Shown here piece after piece: positions 16,885 through 24,914 of a stretch of 25,220 nucleotides of DNA. The stretch comes from UBA1151 sp963579925. GTDB lineage: Bacteria; Chloroflexota; Dehalococcoidia; Lucifugimonadales; Lucifugimonadaceae. The notes below the pieces were generated by a model. It did no database searches and was not told the origin of the DNA. It saw nothing but the letters and a program-made list of their open reading frames with translations. Every line of letters starts with the position of its first letter. The first letter of the stretch is position 1. Where the stretch lies: contig CAUZJA010000016.1 of NCBI GenBank assembly GCA_963579925.1, positions 1-25,220 on the forward strand, written 5' to 3'. The position numbers were made by a program, and so were the translations under genes.

Positions 16885-17121
16885 ATCTCCCCTTTTCCGA
16901 ATCCTCACCTCTAGCTCTAGAGTTAGATCGATTTCTGGTGGCAGGCCAATGCCATTCAGCAGATTATTCATCTCTTCCATCAGCCGATGGTCATCGAAGT
17001 ACGATCAAGTTCGCTCATTAAATCGACACTTGCTGTGCCGACAGGAGTAGAACTTGTTGCCCAGGGAGGTGCCATCTCTTCTATTTCGGGAGAACTCAGA
17101 TCAGCAGTGCGGGCAAGACAT
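16858..17121 (-). pseudogene. Broken small zinc-ribbon-like frame upstream of the IS3 orfA
   Basis: I do not recognise this family. From the ATG at 17121 (preceded by GAGGA seven bases upstream) one frame reads MSCPHC, TGA, SEFSRNRRDGTSLGNKFYSC, RHSKCRFNERT, TGA, and then about 40 more codons, including LMEEMNNLLNGIGLPPEI, straight into the IS3 orfA in the same frame. CPHC and the later C-x4-C pair would make a zinc ribbon. The TGA codons at 17101-17103 and 17005-17007 kill it unless recoded, and nothing else in the window suggests recoding. The 79 bases between 17122 and the dppF stop hold no gene. It may be a small DNA-binding or element-associated protein that decayed with the IS. Confidence 0.4.
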
Positions 17122-17200
17122 GACCGGTTCCTCAACTCGTTACTGAAGATACTATTCCGCCCTCACGTTGAGGTTCAACAGAGCCAGATCGGGAGCCTTC

Positions 17201-18223
17201 TTACAGTCGAATACAGGCCGCTTGATGACCTGGAGCGATCTCTTTCATCGTTGGAACGATCGTTTTGCACTCATCAATTGCTATGGGGCAGCGAGTGTGG
17301 AATACGCATCCAGAAGGAGGATTACGGGGGCTGGGAATATCGCCCTTCAAAATGATCCTCTCTCTTTTTCGCTCCAGAGCCCGGTCGGGCAACGGAACAG
17401 CCGATAGCAGTGCCTTTGTGTATGGATGGAGCGGATTGTCATAAAGATCCGTGTAGTTCGAGATTTCGACCAATTTGCCGAGATACATCACCGCGATCCG
17501 GTCGCTGATATGGCGTACAACGGATAGATCGTGGGCAATCAAGAGATAGGTAAGATCAAACTCTTCCTGGAGATCCTGAAGGAGGTTTATCAGCTGGGCC
17601 TGGATTGATACATCCAGTGCAGAAACCGGCTCATCCAGGACCAAGAATTTCGGCTTACCCGCCAACGCGCGCGCCACTCCAATTCTCTGACGCTGTCCCC
17701 CACTGAACTCGTGCGGATATCGATCTGCCATGGTTCTGGACAGGCCAACGATCTCCAGAAGATCACCGATCCGTTTGCGATAATCTTCTTTGTCGCTGTG
17801 AAGTCTGTGGATCTTCAACGGTTCGCCGACGATGCCGCCAGCTGTCATCCGCGGGTTGAGTGATCCATACGGATCCTGGAAAACCATGCCCAGATGTCGC
17901 CGTCTCTGCCGCATCTCCCCGCCACTGAGGGTCGTCAGTTCCTCACCATCAAAAATAACCTCACCAGCCGTCGGCTCAAGTAGCCGCAGGGCCGCTCGAC
18001 CAAACGTGGTTTTCCCAGATCCGCTTTCACCAACCAATCCCAGCGTTTCTCCCGGATTGATAAACAGGCTCACGTCATCCACTGCCTTAATGTGGCCCGT
18101 CGCACGGCCAAACAGGAAGCCGCTGGACACCGGAAAATGAACCTTCAGGTTGCGCACATCTATGAGGGGAGTGGTTCCCGCTCCGTCTGCCGTTACTTCC
18201 GGTTTGGATTCCTGAATTGTCAT
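17201..18223 (-). CDS. Peptide-type ABC transporter ATP-binding protein (DppF/OppF-like)
   Basis: A 340-residue ATPase powering import by the two permeases encoded upstream. Walker A GESGSGKT is at 65-72, the Q-loop glutamine about 116, the ABC signature SGGQRQR at 174-180, and Walker B FLVLDEP at 193-199. The C-terminus carries the oligopeptide/dipeptide (oligo_HPY) segment with PSGCVFHTRCP, which can hold an iron-sulfur cluster in related proteins. The ATG at 18223 is chosen because it overlaps the TGA of the preceding ATPase gene (ATGA); the open frame extends 16 codons further without family similarity. It is the last gene of the operon. Confidence 0.93.
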   Translation of the reverse strand: MTIQESKPEVTADGAGTTPLIDVRNLKVHFPVSSGFLFGRATGHIKAVDDVSLFINPGETLGLVGESGSGKTTFGRAALRLLEPTAGEVIFDGEELTTLSGGEMRQRRRHLGMVFQDPYGSLNPRMTAGGIVGEPLKIHRLHSDKEDYRKRIGDLLEIVGLSRTMADRYPHEFSGGQRQRIGVARALAGKPKFLVLDEPVSALDVSIQAQLINLLQDLQEEFDLTYLLIAHDLSVVRHISDRIAVMYLGKLVEISNYTDLYDNPLHPYTKALLSAVPLPDRALERKRERIILKGDIPSPRNPPSGCVFHTRCPIAIDECKTIVPTMKEIAPGHQAACIRL

Positions 18224-19242
18224 GATGCTACCGGCTGCCCGTCTCTTGTGACGTTTTCTGACTCCCAGCAAGCTGTCATGTGATCAGCACCCACGGAGAT
18301 GAGCTGCGGCTCATCAGTAGTACATTTATCTTTGGCCCACGGGCATCGTGGATGGAAGCTGCAGCCGCTGGGCCGGCTTGCGGGATCTGGGATCTCTCCC
18401 TCAATCATCTGTAACCGAGCTTGGTCTCCTTGATCAAAACGGGGAATTGCGTTGAGAAGACCAACCGTGTATGGGTGGCGGGGCGAATCGAATATATCGT
18501 CCGCCAACCCCATCTCTCGGATCCCGCCGGAGTACATCACGTTCACCCGATCAGCGAAGCGGGCAACGACCCCCAGATTGTGGGTGATTATCATCAGCGC
18601 AGTCCCGAACTCCTCGGAGAGGCTCATCATGAGTTCCAGTATCTGCGCCTGAATCGTCACGTCCAATGCGGTTGTTGGCTCATCGGCAATCAACAGCTTT
18701 GGATTGCAACTAAGTGCCATGGCGATCATCACTCGCTGACGCTGGCCCCCACTCATGCGATGGGGATAGTCTTTCACTCGATCTCCCGGATCCGGTATCC
18801 CCACCAGTTCAAGTAGTTCTACGGCACGAGCCTCCGATTCCTGTTTTGTCATGCCCAGATGGAGGCGCATAGGCTCAGTAAGTTGCCGTTCGATAGTTAA
18901 CACGGGATTCAGCGAAGTCATTGGCTCCTGGAAAATCATTGCGATCTCACGGCCCCTGATAGTCCGCATCTCCTCTCCAGAAAGCTTGAGCAGATCCCGG
19001 CCCTGAAAGAAAATTTCGCCGCTCACAATCTTACCCGGGGGGGTTTGAACCAGCTGCATTATTGAAAGAGCGGTCACGCTCTTTCCGCAGCCGCTCTCGC
19101 CAACCAGCCCCAGCGTCTCGCCCTCGCTGATCTGGAATGACACGTCGTTGACCACTCGCACCGCACCAGCTTCCGTCGTGAATTGGGTCACGAGATTCCG
19201 TACGTCCAGAAGTGGAACTGAATCGCTTCTCGGTGTGGTCAT
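18220..19242 (-). CDS. Peptide-type ABC transporter ATP-binding protein (DppD/OppD-like)
   Basis: A 340-residue ATPase, partner of the preceding one in the usual heterodimer of dipeptide/oligopeptide/nickel importers. Walker A GESGCGKS is at 48-55, signature SGGQRQR at 164-170, and Walker B LLIADEPTTALDVT from 183. The C-terminal oligo_HPY region contains PSGCSFHPRCPWAKDKC. Complete, with a normal length. It lies 163 bases after the DppC-like gene, a wider gap than elsewhere in the operon, in which I see no gene or strong hairpin; it is coupled to the next gene by an ATGA overlap. Confidence 0.93.
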   Translation of the reverse strand: MTTPRSDSVPLLDVRNLVTQFTTEAGAVRVVNDVSFQISEGETLGLVGESGCGKSVTALSIMQLVQTPPGKIVSGEIFFQGRDLLKLSGEEMRTIRGREIAMIFQEPMTSLNPVLTIERQLTEPMRLHLGMTKQESEARAVELLELVGIPDPGDRVKDYPHRMSGGQRQRVMIAMALSCNPKLLIADEPTTALDVTIQAQILELMMSLSEEFGTALMIITHNLGVVARFADRVNVMYSGGIREMGLADDIFDSPRHPYTVGLLNAIPRFDQGDQARLQMIEGEIPDPASRPSGCSFHPRCPWAKDKCTTDEPQLISVGADHMTACWESENVTRDGQPVAS

Positions 19243-19405
19243 GTGGCTGACCCGGGTATTAGCATCTTCTCAGTACCGTGTCCTTTTCCAGGGTCGCGTA
19301 GTTCAGTAGCGAATCCGAAGATGAACAATTTTGGTGTCATCGGATCGCTGGGCTTTTCTGCAAACATTGCGATCTTCATTGATGCGCGCCCACTTGATGA
19401 ATGGC

Positions 19406-20314
19406 TCATCCGAGGGTGCCCCGACTTTTTGGATCAAGAACGTCCTGGAGGCCATCACCGGACAAATTGAATGACAACACTGCGATAGTAATAAACATTC
19501 CGGGGAAAAAGACTAACCACCAGTAAGGCTCCAAGTTTGAGGCCGCTTCACCCAGCATGCTGCCCCAAGTCGGCGTTGGTGGAGCAATACCCAGACCTAT
19601 GAATCCCAAAGCGGCTTCAATCAAAATCGCGATTCCAACGTTAGTTGTTACGAGGACGAGGAATGGAGCGAAGGTCTGCGGCGCTACGTGAAACGCCATC
19701 ACCCGCCACGTTGGTGCTCCAATGCTGCGGGCAGCCTCCACATAGGCCGTCTCTCGAACGGATAGCGAGACAGCCCGAATAACACGAGCGCCGAAGGCAA
19801 GCCTTGTGAATGCGATGGCAATAATGAGCGTCCACACTGACGCGCCCAGGATGAACATCAATATCATCGCCAGAATTAACCCCGGTATCGCCATGAGGAT
19901 TTCCAGGATGCGTTGGCTGACCATATCAAATTTTCCGCCCAGGTAGCCGCTAGCCAGCCCCCACACAGAACCTACGCCAACCCCGAGGACCACTGATACA
20001 ACGCCGATGAACAGGGATGTTCGGCCTCCGTAAATGATTCTGCTCAGTTGATCCCTACCAAGGAAATCTGTGCCAAAGAAGTTCTCGAAATTAGGACCTA
20101 GTGTAACTTTTCCAAAGTCAGGTTTGTATGGATCACTTGGTGCTACCAGTGGCGCCGCTAGGGACATGACAACAAGGAACCCAATCACGACCAGCCAAGT
20201 TGCGGCTACCGGTCTCCTTTTTGCAAAGACACGGAATTTTTGTGCATTGGCCGTTGCCAGCGTCAGACCTTGCCCGAGCACATCAAATCTGTTTGTTTTT
20301 TTCGTTGATTGCAT
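19406..20314 (-). CDS. Peptide-type ABC transporter permease (DppC/OppC-like)
   Basis: A 302-residue inner-membrane permease. It has an N-terminal cytoplasmic stretch, a first helix near residues 36-56, the APSDPYKPDF periplasmic start typical of OppC/DppC, GTDFLGRDQLSRIIYGGRTSL, and the EAA loop YVEAARSIGAPTWRVMAFHV that docks on the ATPase. Five further helices follow, and the protein ends in LSFNLSGDGLQDVLDPKSR, the standard C-terminus. The ATG at 20314 is followed by an A-rich stretch; upstream there is only a weak GGGT. It is 55 bases from the DppB-like gene. Confidence 0.93.
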   Translation of the reverse strand: MQSTKKTNRFDVLGQGLTLATANAQKFRVFAKRRPVAATWLVVIGFLVVMSLAAPLVAPSDPYKPDFGKVTLGPNFENFFGTDFLGRDQLSRIIYGGRTSLFIGVVSVVLGVGVGSVWGLASGYLGGKFDMVSQRILEILMAIPGLILAMILMFILGASVWTLIIAIAFTRLAFGARVIRAVSLSVRETAYVEAARSIGAPTWRVMAFHVAPQTFAPFLVLVTTNVGIAILIEAALGFIGLGIAPPTPTWGSMLGEAASNLEPYWWLVFFPGMFITIAVLSFNLSGDGLQDVLDPKSRGTLG

Positions 20315-20369
20315 AAACTACACCCGACCCGACTAAGGGTGGCCTATCCCAAATACGTGTCTGATTTCA

Positions 20370-21326
20370 TTACCCAAGTCGGACTCTCGGATCTATCCAA
20401 CTGTAGCTGAGGTCCACGAGAAGATTCATCCCTATGAAGACCATCGAATATACAAGCACTATGCTCTGAACCATCGATGTGTCGCGGTCGATCGCTCCAG
20501 CGATCAGCGTGGTGCCGAGACCGGGGGTACCAAACGCTCTCTCGACAGTTACCGAGCCTCCAAGCGCGAAACCCAGAAGGACCCCGCTCAGAGTTATAAC
20601 CGGCAGCAAGGCGTTGGGAAGCGCGTGTCTTAGCAGAACCACGCTTTCTCTCATCCCTTTCGCCCGAGCTGTGCGCACGTAATCCTCCCGAAAAACCTCG
20701 AAAAGTGATGAACGAGCCATCCGGGCAACTATTGCGGCCTGTCCCAATCCAAGCACTAGAGCTGGCCCAATTACTATCTGGAAATTTTTCCAGGGATCAT
20801 CCCAAATCTGAGAACTTATGATCGGGGGATGCCAACTCCATCCATGAATGAGTCCGAGCACAATCAAAAGCCCCAACCAAAACCCTGGAATGGCCAGGAA
20901 GAGAACCGACATCAGGCTCGCGACTCCATCAGCAATTGAATTCGGGCGCATGGCGCTGAGAATACCCACAGGCAATCCCAATAACCACGCGATCAATATC
21001 GAAAGTATTCCGATCTCAGCGCTTATTGCGCCTCGTCTTATGATAGTTTCCGATATGGCATCGCCGCGCAAGAATGAGGTGCCGAGGTCCCCCTTTAAGG
21101 CGTTCCCAGCCCAGAGCGAATATTGGACCACAAGGGGTTTGTCGAGGCCAAGTTCCGCCATTATGGAAGCTCGCTCTGAATCACTCATGATAATGATCTG
21201 GGAAGGATCGTAGAACACTGAAAGGGGGTCGCCGGGCAGGGCCCGCATTATCAAGAAAATAATGACTGTGACACCGAATATTGTCGGAATCGCAATCAGT
21301 AGGCGTGTCGCAATGTACTTGAGCAA
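20370..21326 (-). CDS. Peptide-type ABC transporter permease (DppB/OppB-like)
   Basis: An inner-membrane permease of about 318 residues. The family start is LLKYIATRLLIAIPTIFGVT, with IFLIMRALPGDPL following; then comes the EAA loop DYVRTARAKGMRESVVLLRH and the C-terminal LLVDLSYSWIDPRVRLG. I place the start at a TTG at 21326, with GAGGG nine bases upstream. This puts the first helix at the usual distance from the N-terminus. The frame is open up to an ATG at 21386, which would add 20 residues (MFVNPCGRCGLLDLTEGFAD) unlike the family. It follows the binding-protein gene after a gap containing two strong hairpins. Confidence 0.9.
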   Translation of the reverse strand: MLKYIATRLLIAIPTIFGVTVIIFLIMRALPGDPLSVFYDPSQIIIMSDSERASIMAELGLDKPLVVQYSLWAGNALKGDLGTSFLRGDAISETIIRRGAISAEIGILSILIAWLLGLPVGILSAMRPNSIADGVASLMSVLFLAIPGFWLGLLIVLGLIHGWSWHPPIISSQIWDDPWKNFQIVIGPALVLGLGQAAIVARMARSSLFEVFREDYVRTARAKGMRESVVLLRHALPNALLPVITLSGVLLGFALGGSVTVERAFGTPGLGTTLIAGAIDRDTSMVQSIVLVYSMVFIGMNLLVDLSYSWIDPRVRLG

Positions 21327-21434
21327 GTCAGCAAAGCCCTCGGTCAGATCCAACAACCCGCATCGACCACACGGATTGACGAACATCTTTTAACTCAAAT
21401 CGTAATGTCAGCGGGACGGGTATCCGACGCCTCA

Positions 21435-21476
21435 CACCACTAGCGCGCCGGCATGGGGCCGACTGCGCTAGTGGTG
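21435..21476. repeat. Hairpin with perfect 12-bp stem between binding protein and permease genes
   Basis: caccactagcgc (21435-21446) pairs exactly with gcgctagtggtg (21465-21476), leaving an 18-base loop that itself contains gccggc/ggcc. It lies in the transcript between the binding-protein stop codon and the DppB-like start, downstream of a second hairpin. No T-tract follows, so it is more likely a stabiliser or attenuating structure than an intrinsic terminator. Confidence 0.75.
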
Positions 21477-21489
21477 CGAGCAACGAACA

Positions 21490-21542
21490 GTCTGAGGCCT
21501 AAAAGGCGGATGTTGAAGGCATCGTCGCTAGAGGCCTCAGAC
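21490..21542. repeat. Hairpin with perfect 11-bp stem just after the binding-protein gene
   Basis: gtctgaggcct (21490-21500) pairs exactly with aggcctcagac (21532-21542) around a 31-base loop. The stem begins 24 bases past the stop codon of the substrate-binding protein. With the 21435-21476 hairpin, it forms a tandem pair in the 180-240-base gap. In many binding-protein operons such structures protect the 5' message and raise the binding-protein level over the permeases; applying that here is inference. Confidence 0.75.
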
Positions 21543-21565
21543 CGTCGTTATTCAATTCGTCGTTA

Positions 21566-23416
21566 CTACTTCTTCAACAGCCACACGTCGTCCCATGTGT
21601 GCAAGTCGTAGTGTCCTGAGAAGTCACCAGGCACCATGCCTGCCAGATTCTCAGTCCAGCCCCAGAACTGCGGTGCAGGTCCTAGCGGCATGATCGGCCA
21701 TTCATCCAGCAGTATCGTCCGCATCTCATTCACGATGCCGATACGCGCTGTCTGGTCACCCTCATCGGTCAATTTCCCAATGAGGACGTCGAACGCCGCA
21801 TTTTTCCACTGTCCAAAGTTCTGGTCACATGGCCTGTCGCCACATGTACCCAGCCCAGCGACGATGTAGGCCGCAGGGTCCGTAAGACCAACGGTGTACC
21901 CAGCATTGGTCGAGAAGTCAAACTCCTGAGACCTGAGCTTTTCGCCGTGCACTGAAACGTCAGTCAACTTGATGTCTGAATCGATGTTCAAGCCTTCCTT
22001 GATCATCGCCTGGATGGCGGCATTCGCGACCTTCTGGTCCGGTGTTTCACGAGTTACCAGCGTCACTTTCGGGAATCCGTCACCATTCGGGTATCCGGCC
22101 TCTGCGAGCAGACTACGCGCTAGCGCAAGGTCTTCGGCAGTTGGTGACCGCAAACCCGGTGTCTGCGCCATCTCAGCCTCGCTCATCGCAAACGGAGTAC
22201 CAAAGAGGAACCAGTCACCCAGTTCAGACTCTCTCAGATCCTTCGTTGCTTCGATGAGGGCCTCTTGGTCAATCACGATTGAGAGCGCCTTACGGACTCT
22301 CTTATCGTCATACGGGGCGCGCGTGGTGTTGAAAACCATGCCACCGACATTAGGCAGCGTCCATCGCACGCCTTTAAGACCGGCTTTTTCTCCATCACGA
22401 ATGGCGTTGCCGAGCTTAGGATCAAGCCACATGCCCCAGTCAACAACTCCACTTAGGAGCGCTGCTGACAGTTCAGGTGTCCAAGCGACGAGCCAGATGT
22501 GCTCAATCATGTCCACGTTTGGCTTACTTGGATCCCAGTAGTCGTCGAATCGTTCCTGAACCCAGTGTTCATCGTTACGACTCACGTACTTGAACGGTCC
22601 TGTTCCGGTGGCGTTATCCACTTTCCGCAGGTTGCCGCCGTTTTCTTCTAGGGTCTCTTTCTTCAAGATCACGTTCCAGCCATGCGCCATGGCGGTCAAC
22701 ATCCAGCCAGGGCCACGCGGGGCACTCAGCTTGAACTCAACCGTGAGTGGGTCCAAGACGTTGACGGCAGAAACGGCGCCAAAGTTAGTCTTCCTGCCGC
22801 TAACAAGATCACCCTGCGGGAAGATGATCCGGTCGTACGAGGCTTTTACATCCTCTGCACTAAATGCGGAGCCGTCGTGGAACTTCACCCCATCCCGAAG
22901 GAAGAAAGTGTAAGTCTTTGAATCCGACGAGATTTCCCAGCTGTGAGCCAGGTCACCGGTGATGGGCAGTTCAGTCGAAATACCAATCTTCCGTACCAGC
23001 TTGTTGAACATGGGAGCCTGAGATCCGATGTTCGCAATTGTATTCGACGCATAAAAGTCGAAATGAGCCGGTGGACCGTGGGCCGCTAGTCTCAGAACTC
23101 CACCCCAGGTGCTCGGCTTCGGTGCGCCCGGCGCTTCGACGGGGACATTCACAACTACAGTCTGAATGACCGTGTCACCGAGGACAGCAACTTCTTTTTC
23201 GACAATGACGGTTTGAACAACCTTCTCGCCGGCAACTTCTTTCTCCACGATCACGGTCTGAATGACCACTTGACCGGGGACCTCTTTTATAACTTCCACG
23301 GTCTCGATCTCGCCCCCGCACGCAATGGCCAAGATGAGCGAGCCCCCAGCCGCTCCGAGCATCAAAGATCTCAATCTAAATTTACGACTCAAACTGTCGA
23401 ACAATCGACGCATCAT
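21566..23416 (-). CDS. ABC transporter substrate-binding lipoprotein, family 5 (peptide/nickel type)
   Basis: A 616-residue extracytoplasmic solute-binding protein feeding the permease pair downstream. It has a signal peptide with a hydrophobic core and a lipobox ending at Cys33 (LAIACGG). It then has an unusual linker of about 55 residues made of repeated units such as VIQTVIVEKEVAG, KVVQTVIVEKEVAV and VIQTVVVNVPV. The family-5 domain starts near residue 95 (WGGVLRLA) and contains FFLRDGVKFHDGSAFSAEDV. It ends in DDVWLLKK. The start is the first of two tandem ATGs (23416/23413), set by an ideal AGGAGG eight bases upstream; the open frame continues 14 codons further without signal-peptide character. 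The ligand cannot be told from sequence. Confidence 0.93.
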   Translation of the reverse strand: MMRRLFDSLSRKFRLRSLMLGAAGGSLILAIACGGEIETVEVIKEVPGQVVIQTVIVEKEVAGEKVVQTVIVEKEVAVLGDTVIQTVVVNVPVEAPGAPKPSTWGGVLRLAAHGPPAHFDFYASNTIANIGSQAPMFNKLVRKIGISTELPITGDLAHSWEISSDSKTYTFFLRDGVKFHDGSAFSAEDVKASYDRIIFPQGDLVSGRKTNFGAVSAVNVLDPLTVEFKLSAPRGPGWMLTAMAHGWNVILKKETLEENGGNLRKVDNATGTGPFKYVSRNDEHWVQERFDDYWDPSKPNVDMIEHIWLVAWTPELSAALLSGVVDWGMWLDPKLGNAIRDGEKAGLKGVRWTLPNVGGMVFNTTRAPYDDKRVRKALSIVIDQEALIEATKDLRESELGDWFLFGTPFAMSEAEMAQTPGLRSPTAEDLALARSLLAEAGYPNGDGFPKVTLVTRETPDQKVANAAIQAMIKEGLNIDSDIKLTDVSVHGEKLRSQEFDFSTNAGYTVGLTDPAAYIVAGLGTCGDRPCDQNFGQWKNAAFDVLIGKLTDEGDQTARIGIVNEMRTILLDEWPIMPLGPAPQFWGWTENLAGMVPGDFSGHYDLHTWDDVWLLKK

Positions 23417-23420
23417 CACT

Positions 23421-23430
23421 ACTTCCTCCT
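23421..23430 (-). promoter_or_regulatory. Strong ribosome-binding site of the binding-protein gene
   Basis: aggaggaagt on the minus strand ends four bases before the first of two adjacent ATGs; AGGAGG itself is eight bases from it. It is the best Shine-Dalgarno match I saw in the window and fixes the start at 23416 or 23413. It fits high expression of the binding protein. Confidence 0.8.
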
Positions 23431-23825
23431 GCCTTATCCAGATGGGGATTCTTTTCATAATCCCAGTGAACTCGTGATTAGATGCCTGATGGCATCGCTC
23501 ATGTTTCAGGCCCCTGATTTCAGTGTCTTTCCGAAATTGTCATCGCACCAGTATCGGCTGATCCCAGTCTTTCTACGGACGGCGATGACGAAACTGACTT
23601 CCGGGGCAGCCTAGCACAACTAGCGCTACGGATATATGGATGTCACGAAGTATTTCGGCAAGACGCATATTTTGGATGGGGGAAAACTGACTTCAATCGA
23701 TCCATACATGACGGCAAGAGCGTTTACAGCGCTTTGAAGAAGAGCGCGCGTAATCGGCTTAGAAGCAAATCTACTTCCTCACCCAGGTCTCTCCGTCCGA
23801 GGTGAGAATATCGCCTACGACATGG
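23431..23825. other. Upstream region of the ABC operon, no intact gene
   Basis: About 395 bases without a supported gene. It must hold the ABC operon promoter, but I could not settle on -35/-10 boxes. Small hairpins are present: gatgcc/ggcatc (23481-23496) and a ctcacc/ggtgag pair near 23779-23805. On the plus strand a frame from the ATG at 23636 reads 33 codons (MDVTKYFGKTHILDGGKLTS onward), a TGA at 23735, then 33 more codons to a TAA at 23839. I do not recognise it and it may be chance or another remnant. Confidence 0.5.
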
Positions 23826-24449
23826 TTAGTTATCCATAAACGGGTTGGCTAATTCAACCGCACGCACAGCATCAGGTGCGTATCCAGCTGCACCAATTCG
23901 CACAGCGAACGCCTCGCTTACCGGAGCGCCACCGACCAGTATCTAAACCTTATTGCGCAGTTCCGCTTCCTTTGCCGCATTGATCGTCAGTTCCAAGGAT
24001 GGCATCGTAGTGATAAGAAGCGCTGACATACACAAATGCCCGGCCCCTGTCTCTTCCACACACTTGAGGAATGTTTCGGGGGATACGCCCACGCCAAGAT
24101 CATGGACATCGTAACCCGCCCCTACAAGCATCACGCCAACCAGGTTCTTGCCAATGTCGTGAAGACCGTACCGAGCACAACTGCTCCCCTCCAGGCCTCT
24201 CCTGCCTCGGCCAACAGAGGGCCTGACCGGCGCCATCGCGACCTTCATCGCTCGGGCAGAGACGAACACGTCAGGAATGTAGTACACGTTCTCCCGGAAG
24301 CGTCGGCCCTCTTTATTCATGCCGGGGATAAGACCGTCGTCGATGATTGACATTACCGAAATACCAGAATCCAGCACCTCTTAAGTCCATTAGTCGGCGC
24401 CGATGTGGTCACCGGCGATTACCATGTCGCTTAGTTCTTGAAAGTTCAA
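23826..24449 (-). pseudogene. Corrinoid (B12-binding) methyltransferase-type protein, decayed
   Basis: Nearly full length (about 207 codons; family about 210), and all pieces are in one frame except a short excursion. It reads LNFQELSDMVIAGDHIGAD, two TAA codons, then IIDDGLIPGMNKEGRRFREN, VSARAMKVAM, LHDIGKNLVGVMLVGAGYDV, SALLITTMPSLE, a TAG at 23943-23945, and ILVGGAPVSEAFAVRIGAAG to a TAA at 23826. The cobalt-ligand histidine of the B12 motif (HDIGKN) remains, but the Asp two residues before it is gone. Between RP and LHDIG the family text (PLLAEAGEAW, AVVLGTV) is in another frame, so an insertion was followed by a compensating deletion. Such proteins shuttle methyl groups between a substrate methyltransferase and a second methyltransferase; no partner is in the window. 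Confidence 0.85.
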
Positions 24450-24914
24450 CGAGGTATTCACAAGAGCAGATCACTTTCGCTCTGTGGGAGGCAAAGTCCG
24501 GGGCATCAATCGGTGAAGTATGCCGCAAGATGCGAGTATCCGAGAACACCTTCTACCGGTGGAAGCTGCAATTCAACGGTATCGGCGTTGCCGAGCCACG
24601 ACGTTTAAAAATCTCGAAGACGAGAACCGTCGGCTCGAGCAGTTGGTAGCCTACTTGGCCCTGGACAAGTAGATGCTCCAGGACGTGCTGCGAAAAAGCT
24701 TCTGAAGCCTGCTCAGAGACGTGAGGTAGCGGTGGGCCACCTATGTCGGAGCCATCGCGTCTCGGAGCACAGAGCTTGTTCTCTGATTCTCTTCTCCTGC
24801 ACGAGCTGCCGGTACCGGAGTCGTGGTCCCGATCAGGCATTCTTGAGGAAACGTATCCGGGAATTAAATGAGGATGCAAGGGAAGGACTAAAGCTTGGCG
24901 TCAAGTGCGCAAGA
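24449..24914 (+). mobile_element. Second IS3-family remnant (orfA and start of orfB)
   Basis: OrfA begins at an ACG (24449; ATG expected) with RYSQEQITFALWEAKSGASI, then EVCRKMRVSENTFYRWKLQF. The frame then moves by -1 at tttaaaa near 24606 to give NLEDENRRLEQLVAYLALDK, a TAG, and MLQDVLRKSF with a TGA. The beginning of OrfB follows in another frame: KPAQRREVAVGHL, RVSEHRACSLI, RSRGPDQAFLRKRIREL to about 24914. The transposase catalytic core is absent. This OrfA differs clearly from that of the 15973-16884 element, so they are separate lineages. It starts exactly at the 5' end of the corrinoid pseudogene, on the opposite strand. No terminal inverted repeats were identified. The gap 24915-25070 shows no gene. 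Confidence 0.85.

Noticed and set aside
16858..17121. TGA recoding (alternative code or selenocysteine)
   Set aside because: Several intact genes here end with TGA, and there is no selenocysteine-type context or conserved partner; decay is the simpler explanation.
23640..23720. A promoter candidate ttgaag, 17-base spacer, aaaata on the minus strand upstream of the binding-protein gene
   Set aside because: Weak matches to consensus, far from the start codon (over 250 bases), and sigma-factor preferences of this organism are unknown.
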